Below, in pieces: positions 39,163-49,036 of a DNA stretch of 64,000 nt; positions within the stretch are counted from its first letter, which is position 1; the number at the start of each line of letters is the position of its first letter. The notes beneath the pieces were generated by a model. It was not told the origin of the DNA. It did not search any database and saw only the letters and a program-made list of their open reading frames with translations. Source of the stretch: Methanothermobacter thermautotrophicus (GTDB lineage: Archaea > Methanobacteriota > Methanobacteria > Methanobacteriales > Methanothermobacteraceae); NCBI RefSeq assembly GCF_014889545.1, contig NZ_QKOF01000006.1, positions 434,001-498,000 of the forward strand. The letters are read 5' to 3'. Position numbers and translations under genes: made by a program.

Positions 39163-39259
39163 GGTTCATTTTTCATTGTATTCATTCTTTGACCCCTTCT
39201 GACCTCTCATTGTTCCTTAAAGGGTTCCTTTCCCCGCACTTTTTTTGCGTTCCCTTGCA

Positions 39260-40177
39260 CTAATTGTTCTTACCGTTCCAGTAGAGTATGAAGACCCCTG
39301 TTAGCATCACGATACCTGAAATTCCCTGCATAACAGAAAATGGTTCCCTGAGTATTATGAAGGCGAATATTGCGCCGAAGAGGGATGACAATGGGAATAG
39401 GGCCCCGACCATTGAAGCCCCTATCTCCCTTATCGCGATGTAGATGAGTATGAATGAGCATCCTATACTGAAAACTGAAACCCCCAGTGCATAGGGGAGC
39501 ATTTCAGGGGGGAGTGCAGTGTTTATGCCGGTGATAAGCATGATAAGGAGGAGCACAAAGCCACCAACCGAGCTCTTAACCCCGGATATAAATATCAGAT
39601 CACGCTTTCTGCTTAAGAATTTGCTCAGGACTGTATCAAGGCTCCAGAAGAAGGCTGCAGCCATCACAAGGAAATTTCCGGTAACAGCAACGTTTCTTAC
39701 AATATCCGTGAACTCACCCTCAGTTAAGAGGTACACCCCACCAGTTATGATGAGGAGTATCCCGAGGACGTCCTTGAGCTGGAGGGTCTCCCTGAAGATG
39801 AGATAGCCTAAGAGAATAATGAATAGTACCTCAATGTTAAGTATCAGGGATGCGTTAACTGCTGTTGTATCTCCAAGGCCTGTGAGGAACAGTAGTGGAG
39901 CTATCACTGTGCCAAGGAGGGCTGTGAGAATAAGGATCAGGTAATCTTTTCTTTTTATCCGGGTCTCACCCTCCCCCTCGCTGTTAATGGCATCAAGAAC
40001 ATGCTCCCTGAGGGGTGTATCCCTTATGAGGAAGAGGAAGAGCCCTGCAATTATATAGGTGTAGGCCCCGATGGTCACAGGATGCATCCTGGAGAGCATT
40101 ATCTTATCGAGTGTTGCAGAGATACCAAAGAAGATGGTTGCAGTTATAATACTGATGTAACCCCATAGTCTGCGCAT
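39260..40177 (-). CDS. EamA-family (drug/metabolite transporter) membrane protein
   Basis: A 305-residue protein of ten predicted helices in two EamA halves (first half ISIITATIFFGISATLDKIM; second half AAAFFWSLDTVLSKFLSRKR). A charged linker between helices (NSEGEGETRIKRKDY) divides them. DMT exporters move amino acids, nucleotide sugars or small metabolites; no substrate can be inferred. It is divergent from truA across a 174-base gap that holds AT-rich promoter sequence. Confidence 0.85.
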   Translation of the reverse strand: MRRLWGYISIITATIFFGISATLDKIMLSRMHPVTIGAYTYIIAGLFLFLIRDTPLREHVLDAINSEGEGETRIKRKDYLILILTALLGTVIAPLLFLTGLGDTTAVNASLILNIEVLFIILLGYLIFRETLQLKDVLGILLIITGGVYLLTEGEFTDIVRNVAVTGNFLVMAAAFFWSLDTVLSKFLSRKRDLIFISGVKSSVGGFVLLLIMLITGINTALPPEMLPYALGVSVFSIGCSFILIYIAIREIGASMVGALFPLSSLFGAIFAFIILREPFSVMQGISGIVMLTGVFILYWNGKNN

Positions 40178-40351
40178 ATATGCACCGCCTCATTATCCCA
40201 TGCTGGTGGTATAAGATATAAATGATAAACCTAAATAAATGATTACCCGGCAGAAATTGAAGTGCACCGGATAACTCCACAGGCGATAAACCCACTAATC
40301 GCTCTGTTTTAATTACCTGTTTCTCTTATCCCCACAATACAAGGTGATCCT

Positions 40352-41182
40352 ATGAGGAAGATAGCTCTGAAGGTTGCATACATTGGTACAAATTATCATG
40401 GATTCCAGAGACAGCCAGACGTCCCAACGGTTGAGGGGAAACTCCTGGAGGCCCTGGAAGGGGCAGGAATCATTGAGGATCCTGGAAGGGCACGATTCCA
40501 GATAGCTGGCAGGACCGACAGAGGCGTCCATGCTCTGGGAAACTTCGTGAGTTTTTTCACAGAGGAGGATATCCATGTGAACCAGATCAACGATCTCCTC
40601 CCAAGGGATATACGGGTTCTGGCATGGGCATCGGTCATGTACCCCTTCAAGGTAAGGTATCCAGTTGAGAGGCACTACCGATACATCCTGTACCGGGATG
40701 AGTCCATGGATACAGATTTAATGGCTGAGGCAGCAGCCCACTTCAGGGGGACCCATGACTTCAGCAACTTCTCAAGGAGGAGAGACAGGGACCCGGTAAG
40801 GAGGATAAGGGATGTCAGGGTATCCGAGGTCGGTGATTCCATCATCATCGATGTCTACGGAGAGAGTTTCCTCTGGCAGATGGTTCGTAAGATGGTAAGG
40901 GCCCTTGTAATGGTGTCTGAGGGGGAGCTTGCCCCTGATGACATGGCAGGACTGCTGGATACTGATCAGAGGGTGTTCCTGGAGCCCATGCCCCCCGAGA
41001 ACCTCATCCTCATGGACCTAAAATATGGGGTTAAGATAAAACTGAGGCACGATGAATATGCATTTAAACGATTCATATCCCTCCTTGAAGAGGAGTTCAG
41101 GGCATACAGGGAGATGAGCCTGGTGAGGAGAGCTATGAGTGACCATCTAAGGAATTTGCAGGACACTATATCCACGGATTGA
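40352..41182 (+). CDS. truA: tRNA pseudouridine(38-40) synthase
   Basis: A 276-residue pseudouridine synthase. The catalytic Asp is in FQIAGRTDRGVHALGNFVSF near residue 55. KVAYIGTNYHGFQRQPDVPT at the N-terminus and FLWQMVRKMVRALVMVSEGE in the C-terminal half are TruA signatures. It modifies the anticodon stem-loop of many tRNAs. It stands alone on the plus strand. Confidence 0.95.
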   Translation: MRKIALKVAYIGTNYHGFQRQPDVPTVEGKLLEALEGAGIIEDPGRARFQIAGRTDRGVHALGNFVSFFTEEDIHVNQINDLLPRDIRVLAWASVMYPFKVRYPVERHYRYILYRDESMDTDLMAEAAAHFRGTHDFSNFSRRRDRDPVRRIRDVRVSEVGDSIIIDVYGESFLWQMVRKMVRALVMVSEGELAPDDMAGLLDTDQRVFLEPMPPENLILMDLKYGVKIKLRHDEYAFKRFISLLEEEFRAYREMSLVRRAMSDHLRNLQDTISTD

Positions 41183-41313
41183 GTCAGGAAACAGGCTCCG
41201 TGCCAGTGCAGCCACATCCTCACTATCCGGCTTCAACCTCTCATGCAGGAGCCATGTTCTCCGCCGGATTTATCAAAAACTCTAAGTAATTTATTAAATA
41301 TAAGGTTCCACTG

Positions 41314-42660
41314 ATGGACACAGTTCTGGAGGATCATAATCTGCAGCAGAAGAGAAACCCCGAAGTGGAGATGAAGGTCCTCACAATAGTCGGTATCGAC
41401 CCGGGCCACACAGTCGGCCTTGCCATAGTTGACCTTGAGGGAAGACTCCTCCACCTCGGAAGCATGAAGGAGGCGGCAAGGTCCGATATAATTGAGAGGA
41501 TAATCGAGCACGGAAAGCCAGTTATAGTAGCATCAGACGTCCACCCAGCCCCAGGTGCAGTCAAAAGGATAGCTTCGATGCTGAATGCAAGGCTGTACAC
41601 CCCTGAAAGGGTCATGACCATATCCTTCAAGAATGAACTGGTATCAGAGTTCCTGAGGGAAACTGATTTCACCCCTGAAAACTCACACGAAAGGGACGCC
41701 CTTGCGGCCGCAGTGAAGGCCTACAGGCATTATGAGATGAAGCTGAAGCAGATAGAAAGAAAGACCAGCGAAACCGGTATGGGCCCCTCCGACACCCTCA
41801 GGGTCAAGGGCCTCGTAATCATGGGAAAACCAATTGCAGAGGCGATAAGGGCCCTGAAAGCGGAAGAAGAATCTGAAACCCCGGAAATTTCGCAAGAGGA
41901 GTCTGCTGGCGATGAATATGATGTTGAAAAGCTCAGGAGGACCATCAGGGCCCAACGATCAAGGCTGAGAAACCAGGGATCAACCATTGAAAGATTGAAG
42001 AGGGAGAAGAAGTCCCTGCTGAAGAAGATAAGGGAACTGGAGGATGAGAAGTCAAGGCTCGAGAAAAAACTTGAAAGAATCCAGTATGAGTACTCAAGGG
42101 ATCTGCTTTTAAACAGAGAACTTTCCCATAAATTAAAGGTTATAGAGAAGCTTCAGAGGAAATACACAGAGGAAAAATCCAGGAGGGAGGCACTTGAAAG
42201 GGACCTTGATTCCCTCCTCCAGATAAGGGACATGGAGTCCTCAGGGGACACCACACCCATCAAGATCATAGAGACCTTCACAAGGGATGGGATACGGAGG
42301 GCCTGCTCCAGATGGAAGATAAAGGCCGGAGATGTGCTGCTCCTCAGGAGCTCAGAGGGGGGTGGTTCGCAGACCGCGAGGATACTCCTGGATCTCGGGC
42401 CAGGGGCAATAATAACTGAGGATAAGATGTCCCACCAGGCCCTTGAGGTATTTGAGGAGGCAGAGGTCCCGGTTATACCGGTCAGATCACTCCAGATGGA
42501 GGTACATGATGATTTCGGGTCAGTTAAAACTCAAGATTTAAATAGAGAGATAGAAAAATGGAAACACAGATTAAATGAAAGAAGGAAGAAGGAAGAAGAA
42601 GAGGAGCTCCTCAAGGTAATAACCGAGTACAGGGCTCAGCGAAGAAGGAATCACAAATGA
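41314..42660 (+). CDS. DUF460 family RNase H-fold / coiled-coil protein
   Basis: A 448-residue archaeal protein. The N-terminal RuvC/RNase H-like domain starts [20 protein letters not shown] and includes [14 protein letters not shown] long coiled coil follows (about 210-310, [20 protein letters not shown] and [20 protein letters not shown]), then a C-terminal alpha/beta domain. DUF460 proteins are predicted nucleases; no activity is known to me. ATG at 41314 lacks a good site; ATG at 41371 ([14 protein letters not shown]) is preceded by GTGGAG and may be the real start. A TATA-like TTATTAAATATA is at about 41291. Confidence 0.8.
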   Translation: MDTVLEDHNLQQKRNPEVEMKVLTIVGIDPGHTVGLAIVDLEGRLLHLGSMKEAARSDIIERIIEHGKPVIVASDVHPAPGAVKRIASMLNARLYTPERVMTISFKNELVSEFLRETDFTPENSHERDALAAAVKAYRHYEMKLKQIERKTSETGMGPSDTLRVKGLVIMGKPIAEAIRALKAEEESETPEISQEESAGDEYDVEKLRRTIRAQRSRLRNQGSTIERLKREKKSLLKKIRELEDEKSRLEKKLERIQYEYSRDLLLNRELSHKLKVIEKLQRKYTEEKSRREALERDLDSLLQIRDMESSGDTTPIKIIETFTRDGIRRACSRWKIKAGDVLLLRSSEGGGSQTARILLDLGPGAIITEDKMSHQALEVFEEAEVPVIPVRSLQMEVHDDFGSVKTQDLNREIEKWKHRLNERRKKEEEEELLKVITEYRAQRRRNHK

Positions 42661-42679
42661 GACTCTTTTAGTGGTTAAA

Positions 42680-43996
42680 ATGAAGATTGCGGTTATTTTA
42701 GGGACAAGGCCAGAGATAATCAAGATGGCCCCGGTTATAGATGAGATAAGGAAGCGTGGCATGGAATTTACACTGATACATACCGGTCAGCACTATGACC
42801 ATGAGATGTCTGACCAGTTCTTCATTGACCTTGAACTCCCGGCACCCCACCACAACATAGGGGTGGGCTCAGGGAGCCACGGGGCCATGACGGCTGAGAT
42901 GCTCAAGGGCCTGGAGGAAGTGCTCTTAAGGGAGGAACCCGACATTGTGATGGTCCAGGGGGACACCAACGCCGTACTGGCAGGGGCACTGGCGGCGGTC
43001 AAGCTCCACATACCTGTTGGACACGTTGAGGCCGGCTTGAGATCCTTTGACAGGACCATGCCCGAGGAGATAAACAGGATGGTTGCAGATGTCTGCTCAA
43101 AGCTCTACTACGTCCCGACAGAGGAATCAGCCATCAACCTCCTCATGGAGGGTGTGGATCCAGAGACTATACTTGTAACAGGGAACACGGTGGTGGACGC
43201 ATGCCTCAGGAACATTGAGATAGCATCAAGGAAATCAGGTATCCTCGCAGAGTTCTCAGAGGATGACAGAATCGTCGCCCTCACACTTCACCGGGCAGAG
43301 AACGTGGACAACCCCGAGAGGTTAAGATCCATAATAGACTCCATACTTGAACTTGAGGAATTCAGGATAGTCTTCCCGGTCCATCCAAGGACCAGAAAGA
43401 ACCTTGAAAGATTCGGACTCTACAGCGTGCTCCAGGACGCGGCTCACGTCACACTCATGAAGCCAATGGGCTACCTGGACTTCCTTCTTCTCCTTTCAAA
43501 CTCCTTCATGGTACTCACAGATTCGGGGGGACTCCAGGAGGAGGCCATAACCTTCAACGTACCCTGTCTGACCCTCAGGTACAACACAGAACGCCCCGAG
43601 ACAGTTGAAGCCGGGGGAAACATCCTTGTGGGCGCCGACAGGGATATGATAACAGAGACGGCCAGACGACTCCTTGAGGACCCGGATTTCAGGAGGGGGA
43701 TGATGGAGGCAGAGAACCCCTACGGGGACGGCCATGCCTCAGAGAGGATAATCGAAGAAACCCTCCGCCTCCACAGGGAGGGTAAACTTGGAATGGAACC
43801 CCCCGAGGAGGTAATGTCCATCCCCTCAAGGAGACTGATACACGTTGATGAGGATATAACAGTCTCAGGACTCGCTGAGAGGGAGGATGCATCTGTAAGG
43901 ATGGTCTACTCTGCCGGTGAAATTCTCTTCCCTCACCCCGACCTCAACATCAGGGGAATGGATGTTCTCATAGAATCAGGGTCCCGGAGGAATTGA
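42680..43996 (+). CDS. wecB: UDP-N-acetylglucosamine 2-epimerase (non-hydrolysing) with C-terminal extension
   Basis: A 438-residue epimerase making UDP-ManNAc. Family motifs are [50 protein letters not shown] and [20 protein letters not shown], and the C-terminal block is [12 protein letters not shown]. The usual length is about 365-380; here a tail of roughly 60-70 residues ([19 protein letters not shown] onwards) is appended. ATG at 42680 is preceded by AGTGGTT; an in-frame GTG lies nine bases earlier. Its last codons lie in the 36-bp duplication shared with wecC. Confidence 0.93.
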   Translation: MKIAVILGTRPEIIKMAPVIDEIRKRGMEFTLIHTGQHYDHEMSDQFFIDLELPAPHHNIGVGSGSHGAMTAEMLKGLEEVLLREEPDIVMVQGDTNAVLAGALAAVKLHIPVGHVEAGLRSFDRTMPEEINRMVADVCSKLYYVPTEESAINLLMEGVDPETILVTGNTVVDACLRNIEIASRKSGILAEFSEDDRIVALTLHRAENVDNPERLRSIIDSILELEEFRIVFPVHPRTRKNLERFGLYSVLQDAAHVTLMKPMGYLDFLLLLSNSFMVLTDSGGLQEEAITFNVPCLTLRYNTERPETVEAGGNILVGADRDMITETARRLLEDPDFRRGMMEAENPYGDGHASERIIEETLRLHREGKLGMEPPEEVMSIPSRRLIHVDEDITVSGLAEREDASVRMVYSAGEILFPHPDLNIRGMDVLIESGSRRN

Positions 43997-44057
43997 TATG
44001 GATCAGAGGATAGCAGTATTTGGAGGAATTGATATGGATCAGAGGATAGCAGTATTT
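43986..44057 (+). repeat. Perfect 36-bp tandem duplication covering the wecC ribosome-binding site and start
   Basis: A 36-base unit starting GGAGGAATTGATATGGATCA occurs at 43986-44021 and again at 44022-44057 with no mismatch. Each copy contains GGAGG, the start codon ATG and the codons for DQRIAVF. Since 36 is divisible by three, both start codons are in frame with wecC. Confidence 0.95.
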
Positions 44058-45326
44058 GGTCTTGGACACATAGGTCTTCCAACAGCAGCACTCTTCGCAA
44101 GGGCAGGCTTCAGGGTCACAGGGGTTGACATAAACCAGGAGACAGTGGAGAAGGTTAACATAGGGAGGTCCCCTGTCCTTGAACCAGGCCTTGATGAACT
44201 GGTGGCCGAGGTCGTTGGAACAGGCAATCTGGATGCCACCATGGACGGTGAAGGGGCTGCATCGGAATCAGACGTCATGATAATAGTTGTGCCCACACCC
44301 GTGAACAGTGACAACACATCAGATCTATCTGCGGTTATATCTGCAGCTGAAACAATCTCTAGGGGCCTTAAACCAGGGGACCTTGTGGTAGTGGAGAGCA
44401 CGGTACCCCCCGGGGCCTGTCAGAACGTGGTGCTCCCAATACTCGAGAAGACAGGCCTTAAGGTCTCAGAGGACTTTGGCCTCGCCTACACCCCGGAGAG
44501 GGCCCTGCCCAACAACACACTCCATGAGATGCAGAACAATGCAAGGGTAATAGGGGGCGCGGACCCTGAAAGCGCCCGGAGGGCCGCTGAACTCTACCGG
44601 AGGATTACTTCAGGCGAGGTAATAGTCGTGGATGACCTCATGACAGCTGAGATGGTTAAGCTGATGGAGAACACCTACAGGGACACCAACATAGCCCTGG
44701 CCAATGAGCTTGCAGTTATATGTGAGGCCCTCGGTATAGACGCTATAAAGGCCATCGAGGCAGCTAACCACCACCCAAGGGTAAACATACACACCCCCGG
44801 GCCAGGTGTTGGTGGGCACTGCCTCTCAATAGACCCCTACTTCATAGTGGAGATGGCGGAGAGGAAGGGCGTGTCTGCAAGGCTTATAAGGACGGCCAGG
44901 GAGGTGAATGAATCCATGCCCCTGCACGTCCTTGAAATCATAAGGGAGGCCCTGAAATCCAGGGGTAAGAGCCTCAAGGGTTCAACTGTGGGGGTCCTTG
45001 GGGTTGCCTACAAGGGTGATGTGGCTGATGCAAGGGAGACACCGACAAGGCCCCTGGTCGCAGCCCTCCTATCTGAGGGGGCCAGGGTCCTTGTGAATGA
45101 TCCCCATGTCAGCCCGGAAATCATAAGGGGGATGGGTGTTGAACCTGTCCCCCTTGAGGACGCCCTCAACTCTGACTGTGTGGTGCTCATGACAGACCAC
45201 ACAGAGTATCTTGACATAAAACCCGAGATGATAGTGGGCGGGATATTCATATGCACCCGGCCCGTCTTGGATCCAGAGGAATTCAGGGTGCGGGGTATAA
45301 CATTCAGGGGTGTGGGCCGTCCTTGA
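43998..45326 (+). CDS. wecC: UDP-N-acetyl-D-mannosamine dehydrogenase
   Basis: A dehydrogenase oxidising UDP-ManNAc to UDP-ManNAcA with two NAD. The Rossmann motif is [20 protein letters not shown]. The catalytic Cys lies in [20 protein letters not shown], and [20 protein letters not shown] is typical. From ATG 43998 the protein has 442 residues and a duplicated N-terminus ([11 protein letters not shown] then [11 protein letters not shown]). From ATG 44034 it has 430 residues and a normal N-terminus. Both starts have the same GGAGG site. wecB is just upstream; together they make a uronic-acid sugar nucleotide for glycans or wall polymers. Confidence 0.93.
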   Translation: MDQRIAVFGGIDMDQRIAVFGLGHIGLPTAALFARAGFRVTGVDINQETVEKVNIGRSPVLEPGLDELVAEVVGTGNLDATMDGEGAASESDVMIIVVPTPVNSDNTSDLSAVISAAETISRGLKPGDLVVVESTVPPGACQNVVLPILEKTGLKVSEDFGLAYTPERALPNNTLHEMQNNARVIGGADPESARRAAELYRRITSGEVIVVDDLMTAEMVKLMENTYRDTNIALANELAVICEALGIDAIKAIEAANHHPRVNIHTPGPGVGGHCLSIDPYFIVEMAERKGVSARLIRTAREVNESMPLHVLEIIREALKSRGKSLKGSTVGVLGVAYKGDVADARETPTRPLVAALLSEGARVLVNDPHVSPEIIRGMGVEPVPLEDALNSDCVVLMTDHTEYLDIKPEMIVGGIFICTRPVLDPEEFRVRGITFRGVGRP

Positions 45327-46297
45327 AGCTCCTTGTATTTGAATATGCCACCGCCTCAGGCATAGACGACCCTGAAATATTCCTTGAGGGCCGGTCAATG
45401 CTGGAGGCCCTCCTTGCAGATTTCAGAGACTTTGATGTGGAGTTCCTCCTCTCTGAGAGGTTTGCAGATATGGACATCGGGGCAGGGCTCAGACCATCCC
45501 TCATCGGTGATCTGGATGACTGGCTCCAGGAGAACCTCGAGGAATTCGATGCATGCATTTTCATAGCAGCAGAGGAGGATATGGAACTTTACAGGCTCAC
45601 CCGCCTTGTTGAGGAATCAGGGGTGCTTCTCCTAGGATCATCAGCAGATGCGGTCAGGACGTGTTCAGATAAGAGGTTAACCTACAGGGCCCTCGAGGGG
45701 AGGGTCCCCCTCATCAGGACCTATGAACCTGGAGAGGTTGATGTTGCCGGGTCAAGGCTCATAGTTAAACCCGCAGACGGGGTTGCCTGCCAGGGGATAA
45801 GGATCCTTGAACCTGGTGAAGCACCTGATTTCTCAGATGATGTCATCATACAGGACTTCATTGAGGGTGAGAGTGTGAGTGTGAGCCTCCTCTCTGACGG
45901 TGAGAGGGCACTCCCCATGAGCCTCAACAGGCAGGACATCATGGTTACAGGTGGTGAACTGGGATACTGTGGTGGGAGCGCACCATTGGATCATGGGATG
46001 AGGGAGGATGCATTCACTGTTGCCAGGAGGGCTGTGGAGTCCATTCCAGGTTTAAGGGGCTACGTTGGGGTGGACCTCATACTTGCCGATGAACCCTACC
46101 TTGTTGAGATAAACTCCAGGATCACAACACCGTACATAGGACTCAGGAGGGTTTCTGAGGCGAACCTCGGGCACCTAATACTCGAAGCTGTCCTTGGAAG
46201 ACTCCCTTCTGGTGTTAAATTCAATGGCACGGCCTCCTTCAGGAAGGGAACCGATGGCATGGTTGTGGAGGTCAATGAAGGCTTCAGTGGATACTGA
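45323..46297 (+). CDS. mfnD: ATP-grasp ligase, tyramine-L-glutamate ligase type
   Basis: A protein of about 324 residues with ATP-grasp features: [60 protein letters not shown]. In methanogens a family member (MfnD) joins glutamate to tyramine in methanofuran synthesis. The following gene is an MfnF-type protein, which strongly supports that assignment. The TTG at 45323 overlaps the wecC stop by three bases; the longer frame to 45251 is unlikely because it lies within wecC. Confidence 0.75.
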   Translation: MKLLVFEYATASGIDDPEIFLEGRSMLEALLADFRDFDVEFLLSERFADMDIGAGLRPSLIGDLDDWLQENLEEFDACIFIAAEEDMELYRLTRLVEESGVLLLGSSADAVRTCSDKRLTYRALEGRVPLIRTYEPGEVDVAGSRLIVKPADGVACQGIRILEPGEAPDFSDDVIIQDFIEGESVSVSLLSDGERALPMSLNRQDIMVTGGELGYCGGSAPLDHGMREDAFTVARRAVESIPGLRGYVGVDLILADEPYLVEINSRITTPYIGLRRVSEANLGHLILEAVLGRLPSGVKFNGTASFRKGTDGMVVEVNEGFSGY

Positions 46298-46461
46298 TCT
46301 GGGTTGTCTGCATATCCCTTGATTTGATTGCCCTGATGCTCAGGAACTGGTTTATATGCTGGGTTTGATTACTGCTACTACCGGGAACAGGGAGTTCCCG
46401 AACATCATCAACCTTACAGATTGATTCATTAGATTGATTCATTATTATGGAGATGAAGTTC

Positions 46462-47490
46462 ATGAAGATCGCAGGATTTGATATTGGAGGAGCAAACACT
46501 GACATGGCCATAATAGAATTCGGCTCTGACGGAGACATGAAGGATGTCAGGGTTGACTTCAGGTACCTCCCGATGTGGCTCAGGAGGGAGGAACTCGCAG
46601 ATGCCCTCCTCGAGATGGTGGGTGAGGACCTTGATGAACTTGAGGGTGTGGGTGTGTGCATGACTGCTGAACTGGTGGACGCATACCCCAGCAAGGCGGC
46701 AGGTGTCGCCGATATAATTGACAGGGTGGAGGGGGCCTTCGATGTTCCAGTCGCATATGTGAGCCTCTCAGGGATGGTTGATGCATCAGAGGCCCTCACT
46801 GACCCCATGAATATAGCGGCAGCCAACTGGGTTGCAACATCCCAGATAGCCTCTGCAATGAGCAGCGACTGCATAATGGTGGATGTTGGGAGCACCACAA
46901 CGGACATAATACCCATAAAAGACGGATTCGAGGCTTCAAGGGGTAGGAACGACCTTGAAAGGCTCTCAACAGGTGAACTGGTATACACGGGAACCCTGAG
47001 GACCAACGTGGCCACTATAGTTGACAGGGTGCCACTCCAGGATAAATGGTTCAGGGTGGCATCTGAACTCTTCGCAGTCACTGCAGACGTCCACAGGGTA
47101 CTGGGGAACATCAGGGAATCAGATTACACCTGCAGCACACCCGATGGGGCCGGGAAGTCAGTGGAGGAGTGCATGCTGAGGATAGCCAGGGTTCTATGCG
47201 CTGACCTTGAACTCATCAGTCCCTCTGATGTGCTTGAAGTTGCAGAGTACATCTACCACCAGCAGATCCTCAAGATAGCCGAGGGTTTAGCCGAGGTTTC
47301 GGAGCGTGAGGGTCTTGAGGAGGTTGTTACGACCGGCCTCGGGATGAAGATACTCGCAAAGAGGGCTGCAGAGGTGCTTGAACTGGAATGCAGGACCATG
47401 GATGAATTCTTAACAGAGGAGGAGTGTGTGGTGGCCCCTGCAGTGGGTACAGCACTCCTCATGGAGGATTACCTTCAGGGTCAGGGATGA
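46462..47490 (+). CDS. mfnF: MfnF-type hydantoinase/oxoprolinase-fold protein (methanofuran synthesis)
   Basis: A 342-residue protein of the family earlier called H4MPT-linked C1 transfer pathway protein (TIGR03123). MKIAGFDIGGANTDMAIIEF at the N-terminus and IMVDVGSTTTDIIPIKDGFE in the middle are its phosphate-binding-like loops. As I recall, the Methanocaldococcus homologue MfnF condenses a furan pyrophosphate with gamma-glutamyltyramine. The upstream mfnD-type gene supports that role. ATG at 46462 follows GGAGATGAAG; an earlier ATG at 46447 has no site. Confidence 0.78.
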   Translation: MKIAGFDIGGANTDMAIIEFGSDGDMKDVRVDFRYLPMWLRREELADALLEMVGEDLDELEGVGVCMTAELVDAYPSKAAGVADIIDRVEGAFDVPVAYVSLSGMVDASEALTDPMNIAAANWVATSQIASAMSSDCIMVDVGSTTTDIIPIKDGFEASRGRNDLERLSTGELVYTGTLRTNVATIVDRVPLQDKWFRVASELFAVTADVHRVLGNIRESDYTCSTPDGAGKSVEECMLRIARVLCADLELISPSDVLEVAEYIYHQQILKIAEGLAEVSEREGLEEVVTTGLGMKILAKRAAEVLELECRTMDEFLTEEECVVAPAVGTALLMEDYLQGQG

Positions 47491-47521
47491 TGAACATTAA
47501 ATCTTAGACGAAGCTGGTAAC

Positions 47522-48187
47522 ATGCGTTTAAGGCTTGTACTTGCAGCCATTGTCGTGTTCCTTGTCACCACGACCGTGATACTGAACCTCTCTGACCATT
47601 CAACCATAGGCTCGGATTCAAGGGGGTACGTGACGAGGGACATCTACGCCCACTACGGCGAGCAGGGTGTGAAGATAGCCATTGTGACAGGTATACATCC
47701 AAGGGAGAGGGTATCAATAGCCCCGGTTCAGTGGGCTGGACGTGTATTCGCCCTCCTACCTGTGGAGGTTATAATCTACAGCATCAACGTTGAGGACAGC
47801 CCACAGGATTATTCAAGGGGCAGGGCCAACGGTGAGGGTCTTGCAGCCACCTACATCCTGCCAGATATAAAGGGGTCAGATTATGACCTAGTTATAATTG
47901 CACACGCCCATCAGCCAGGCTACGGGGAGGGATTCTATGTGGCAACCCCCCAGATGGACAGGGCGTCGGTGGAGATCGCTGAGAGGGTTAAGCAGGATGG
48001 ATTCAACTATTACCCGGTCTCAGGCAGGGCTAAATATAAAAGTTCATCCGGGAGACTCTTCTCAAGGCCCCTGGCAGCTGCAGGCTACCCCACCCTCGTC
48101 TATGAGGTCCCTGAGTGGTCATCACCCTTCGAAGTTTTCCTCATGACCCTCAAGCTCCTTAGGAGCAGCAGTTCCCTTCTATCCTGA
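47522..48187 (+). CDS. Membrane-anchored or secreted M14-like zinc hydrolase
   Basis: A 221-residue protein with an N-terminal hydrophobic segment (LRLVLAAIVVFLVTTTVILN). The external part has IVTGIHPRERVSIAP, an HxxE zinc pair, and VIIAHAHQPGYGEGFYVA with a third candidate ligand. This resembles the secreted M14-like protein at 29041-29835 in plan, although the two diverge strongly. The function is unknown; a wall peptide or glycopeptide substrate is inference. It follows mfnF by 31 bases. Confidence 0.6.
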   Translation: MRLRLVLAAIVVFLVTTTVILNLSDHSTIGSDSRGYVTRDIYAHYGEQGVKIAIVTGIHPRERVSIAPVQWAGRVFALLPVEVIIYSINVEDSPQDYSRGRANGEGLAATYILPDIKGSDYDLVIIAHAHQPGYGEGFYVATPQMDRASVEIAERVKQDGFNYYPVSGRAKYKSSSGRLFSRPLAAAGYPTLVYEVPEWSSPFEVFLMTLKLLRSSSSLLS

Positions 48188-48372
48188 AGCTTTTGGTGGT
48201 GCTGAATAAAACGCGAACAGGACACAATTTTTAGAATAATGGGCGGAATTTAAGCTTATAAAAGACCGTGTGCGGATGATTCATGGAATAATAAATGTGA
48301 GGTATATATCCGAAAATAAGCTGATCAAGAATCCTCTTTCTTCCTTATAAGGCATCATATCATGTTTTTTCG

Positions 48373-48888
48373 TCAGTACCAGACGTCCTTCATGCCTATG
48401 AGGTAGGCTATTATGTTGGCTGACAGATGGAGAACCAGTGTAATGAGCATTATGAGGATTATCTGGTCAAGGGGTGGCACAGTGATGGGGGACACAAGTA
48501 TCAGTGCACCAAAGACGAAGTCGAGCTGGTCAAGGATTGGGGCGGGTCTACCCCTATCTATCCTGAGCCTCCTTTTGATGAAACTACCTGCAGCGTCTCC
48601 CATAAGGGCTCCGAATCCAAGAAGAAGTCCTGTGAAGGCTCCGGTTATCACTGAACCCGAGATGATGCCCTGAATTATTCCCACCACCAGACCGACGAAG
48701 GTACCAGCGGCGGTGCCCCTCCAGGTCACACCATCACCTATGAGGCGCCGCCCATCAGCCAGGCTCATCCCCATATCAAGGGGCTTACCCCCACCAAAGA
48801 CTAGACCACTTATATTTGCCATATATGCTGGCAACATAAAGTATATTACATAGAGGACATCTATAATATTGATAATATCGGTATTCAC
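48373..48888 (-). CDS. carS: CDP-2,3-bis-(O-geranylgeranyl)-sn-glycerol synthase
   Basis: A 171-residue integral membrane enzyme transferring CMP from CTP to archaeal unsaturated archaetidic acid, giving CDP-archaeol, the activated lipid for all polar head groups. Family residues include MLPAYMANISGLVFGGGKPL, DGRRLIGDGVTWRGTAAGTF and DAAGSFIKRRLRIDRGRPAP, with about five helices. GTG at 48888 is chosen because GAGGTGT lies five bases upstream; a longer TTG start at 48903 is less likely. It is divergent from the Tes-type gene, also a lipid enzyme. Confidence 0.9.
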   Translation of the reverse strand: MNTDIINIIDVLYVIYFMLPAYMANISGLVFGGGKPLDMGMSLADGRRLIGDGVTWRGTAAGTFVGLVVGIIQGIISGSVITGAFTGLLLGFGALMGDAAGSFIKRRLRIDRGRPAPILDQLDFVFGALILVSPITVPPLDQIILIMLITLVLHLSANIIAYLIGMKDVWY

Positions 48889-49036
48889 TTGTACACCTCG
48901 CAAAGATTTTAAGATCCCATGAGAGTGGGTTAAATTTAAAGAAGAGGATACATGGATAATTTCAAGGATCAGATATATAACATTTGCCGATGAATTGATT
49001 GATGCGTTTTAACATCCAGATTAACAGGTGACTGTT

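Noticed and set aside
44034-44057. Idea that the wecC duplication breaks the gene
   Set aside because: The unit length is 36, so the frame is kept and the second start yields a normal N-terminus.
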